A stretch of 64,000 nt of DNA from Sitta carolinensis (lineage: Eukaryota; Chordata; Aves; Passeriformes; Sittidae), in contig CM063287.1 in the NCBI GenBank assembly GCA_032173965.1, forward strand, positions 13,087,859-13,151,858. The letters are read 5' to 3'. The notes beneath the pieces are model-generated. The model had not been told where the DNA came from, did not search any database, and was given only the letters and a program-made list of their open reading frames with translations. Below, piece by piece: positions 62,201 to 64,000 of the stretch (position 1 is its first letter; each line of letters starts with the position of its first letter). The position numbers and the translations under genes are program-made.

Positions 62201-64000
62201 GATTTATGACCATATTCTTCTAATTCATTGACTCAAGGGAACAAACCTTCATCTAGTCTTAAAAGAAATGAGCTCCTAAATATCAGATCAGTATTTTGTG
62301 CACCTTGCACCTTGGTACCAAAGATAAAACCTGCATTATTCCTACTCTTTTGCACACAGAATTTTGGTTTTCACTTCTATAACAACAGAACTAATTTTCC
62401 AATTCACAAATAATAACTTTCTACACAGCTGCAAAATGCTGTCAAGAACAGCCATTAATATCCCAACTGTTCTCTGCTGAATTATTCTGAAAGCAAAATT
62501 GAGACTAGAGAGTAAGCTAACTTAGCCACTTATAATGGACTTGTAATAAGCCACGATTTTAAATGCAGCAATACTGTCAATTACTGCAGAGTTCCCCAGA
62601 CTGCTAAAAATTCTTCACAGGTTTTGTCTTTTATATAGATGAAGAACATTTTTTACCTAAATTTACCATGACAGACACAAGGTATAAACACATGAAAAAA
62701 GTCTTAGCTGGGCACCATTTGTATTTCAACCCTGAGAGAGATATTTCCTGTTTATCTTTTATTTCAAGTTATTAAAGACTGGGATATTTCAAATCAAAGT
62801 GACTTTAGTATGAATATCACATGGAGCTCATGAAGAACATCTTAAATAAAACTGTGTATAAAATTTTGAGAATATCCATTTTATTCAGTGAGAAACAGTG
62901 AACCTTTACTTTGTTTACTTTCTTGTAGTCATAAAAGGTTTATAAAACACAGTGTAGAAAGCTGACTTCACTTCTAAGGCCATCAATAAGAGCACTTTAA
63001 GCTAAAAAACCCCAAAACTTTCTGCCCACCCCACTATTCCCATTAAAGGCTCATGAGGCGTTCTGGACAATAAAATCAGTTGGAGATGTCCTTGATCTTT
63101 CTGTGGCTTTTATAGAAGCCAGATGGCTTGGCTCTGGAACATCTCATAATTTAGTGAAATGAAGAATTAAAGGAAGAGTTCAGAATTAGCAAAATTAAAC
63201 CGCATGAGTTACCAAATGTCAAAACCACTGGGTTTTTTTTCTTCTAGAATGTTACATATACTGCAGGCTCTCAAATAAGCTCAGAGAAAAATAATAATGG
63301 GCTGAAATTGTATATTTCAATAGTTCTGAACAATAGGTTTGACAGCCAGAAAAAAATTTCCAAAACTATTTTATTCCAGTTAGGCATGCTTTGTCCAATA
63401 TGCCTTCCAAGCACAATAGCTACATTTTGTATTATTTTGCTTCAGTCATCCCTTGTGCTGAAGACTGAAGTGCTGCTGACATTACTTCAGAATCACAAAT
63501 ATCAGGATAATAAGACAGTTTGTAAGACTATACTATGTGAATATGGAAAGGAAATAATCTGTATACGACTAGAGCAGGAAAGGGTGTTAAGGAGTCACAA
63601 TTATCTAAATAAAGCAAATAATAAATCAAAATAAACCTTTGCAGACATAAAAATCTTTTCACCAAAGAAACTGAGAATGTTTCTTATGTACTCTCCACAC
63701 CCTGGGAGATATATATTTAAGCTGAAAAACTCTTCAGTCAGAAACTCAAATTGAATTCTTATTTCATTATGTGTCTGTGGAGCTCACAAGGTTTTTTAGG
63801 TTCTATATTTTGTTTCATATTTGTTCAGCACCATATTAACAAACACATGCCTTTCTCATGCTATCAAAATTATTTAATTATTATTCCCAAGACAGAGAGC
63901 TTGTTATGACTCCTTTATTTACTCTACAGTTCTGTTACATGTCATATATTGGTGTCATGTTTGAATTTCATTCCTGCCCTCCAGCAATATCCCATGTGAT
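59206..64000. other. Gene-free AT-rich unique DNA to the window end
   Basis: No supportable gene, RNA gene or mobile element. A dense cluster of homeodomain-type sites lies at 61137-61166. A C-rich run occurs near 61783. The 108-codon frame at 63308-63634 is lysine/leucine-rich with no domain or splice context. Confidence 0.55.
61137..61166. promoter_or_regulatory. Cluster of homeodomain-type TAATTA sites
   Basis: The 9-bp unit TGTAATTAA is repeated exactly and head to tail (61137-61145 and 61146-61154), followed at once by a TTATTAATAAAG stretch. Direct 9-bp spacing places successive TAATTA cores almost one helical turn apart, which could allow side-by-side homeodomain binding. AT-rich background makes individual sites cheap; the exact tandem copy is the notable part. 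Confidence 0.2.

Noticed and set aside
1..64000. Search by eye for tRNA genes, CRISPR arrays, rRNA and LTR retroelement pairs
   Set aside because: None seen: no B-box-like GGTTCRANNCC with a partner A box, no regularly spaced repeats with spacers, and no paired long direct repeats. A tRNA or repeat-library scan could still find degraded copies.

Overview
This is AT-rich vertebrate nuclear DNA, most likely from a bird. The main evidence is the interspersed repeats. The only transposable elements I can recognise are four CR1-type LINE fragments, two on each strand. All are cut short at the 5' side, and three keep the short ATTCTRTG-type 3' tail typical of amniote CR1. I see no Alu, B1 or L1 element and no poly(A)-tailed SINE. 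CR1 as the sole recognisable family, at low density (about 2.3 kb of 64 kb), fits a bird best. A crocodilian or turtle cannot be excluded from sequence alone.

I find no gene I can support. All open frames are short (157 codons at most, and that one begins with TTG). They look like chance frames, low-complexity tracts or shadows of CR1. The window therefore reads as intergenic DNA or a very long intron. Two frames are listed at low confidence because they are the least easily dismissed: 45290-45607, which holds a good splice-donor match, and 39757-40170, the longest frame.

Layout: 1-9.4 kb is unique non-coding DNA with a candidate conserved block near 3.0-3.3 kb and a run of 20 G at 4084. A CR1 3' fragment (minus) lies at 9.45-9.70 kb. 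From 9.7 to 34 kb there is unique DNA with CpG-bearing blocks near 12.6-12.9 and 23.1-23.4 kb, a 24-bp tandem duplication at 18981, and an A42 tract at 19582. A 276-bp purine-rich tract at 34.1-34.4 kb is followed by a decayed tandem repeat. A GC-rich but CpG-free block lies at 36.1-36.4 kb, a candidate regulatory block at 37.7-38.4 kb and another at 42.7-43.0 kb. CR1 fragments follow at 47.3 kb (plus), 52.3-54.0 kb (minus, the largest, covering part of the reverse transcriptase frame) and 59.1 kb (plus). A homeodomain/octamer-motif-rich block sits at 55.05-55.48 kb.

No operon, RNA gene, CRISPR array or novel gene system is visible. If the window does anything, the likeliest role is cis-regulation: several blocks keep CpGs or developmental transcription-factor motifs in otherwise AT-rich, gene-free DNA. 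That is inference, and comparison with other vertebrate genomes would decide it.
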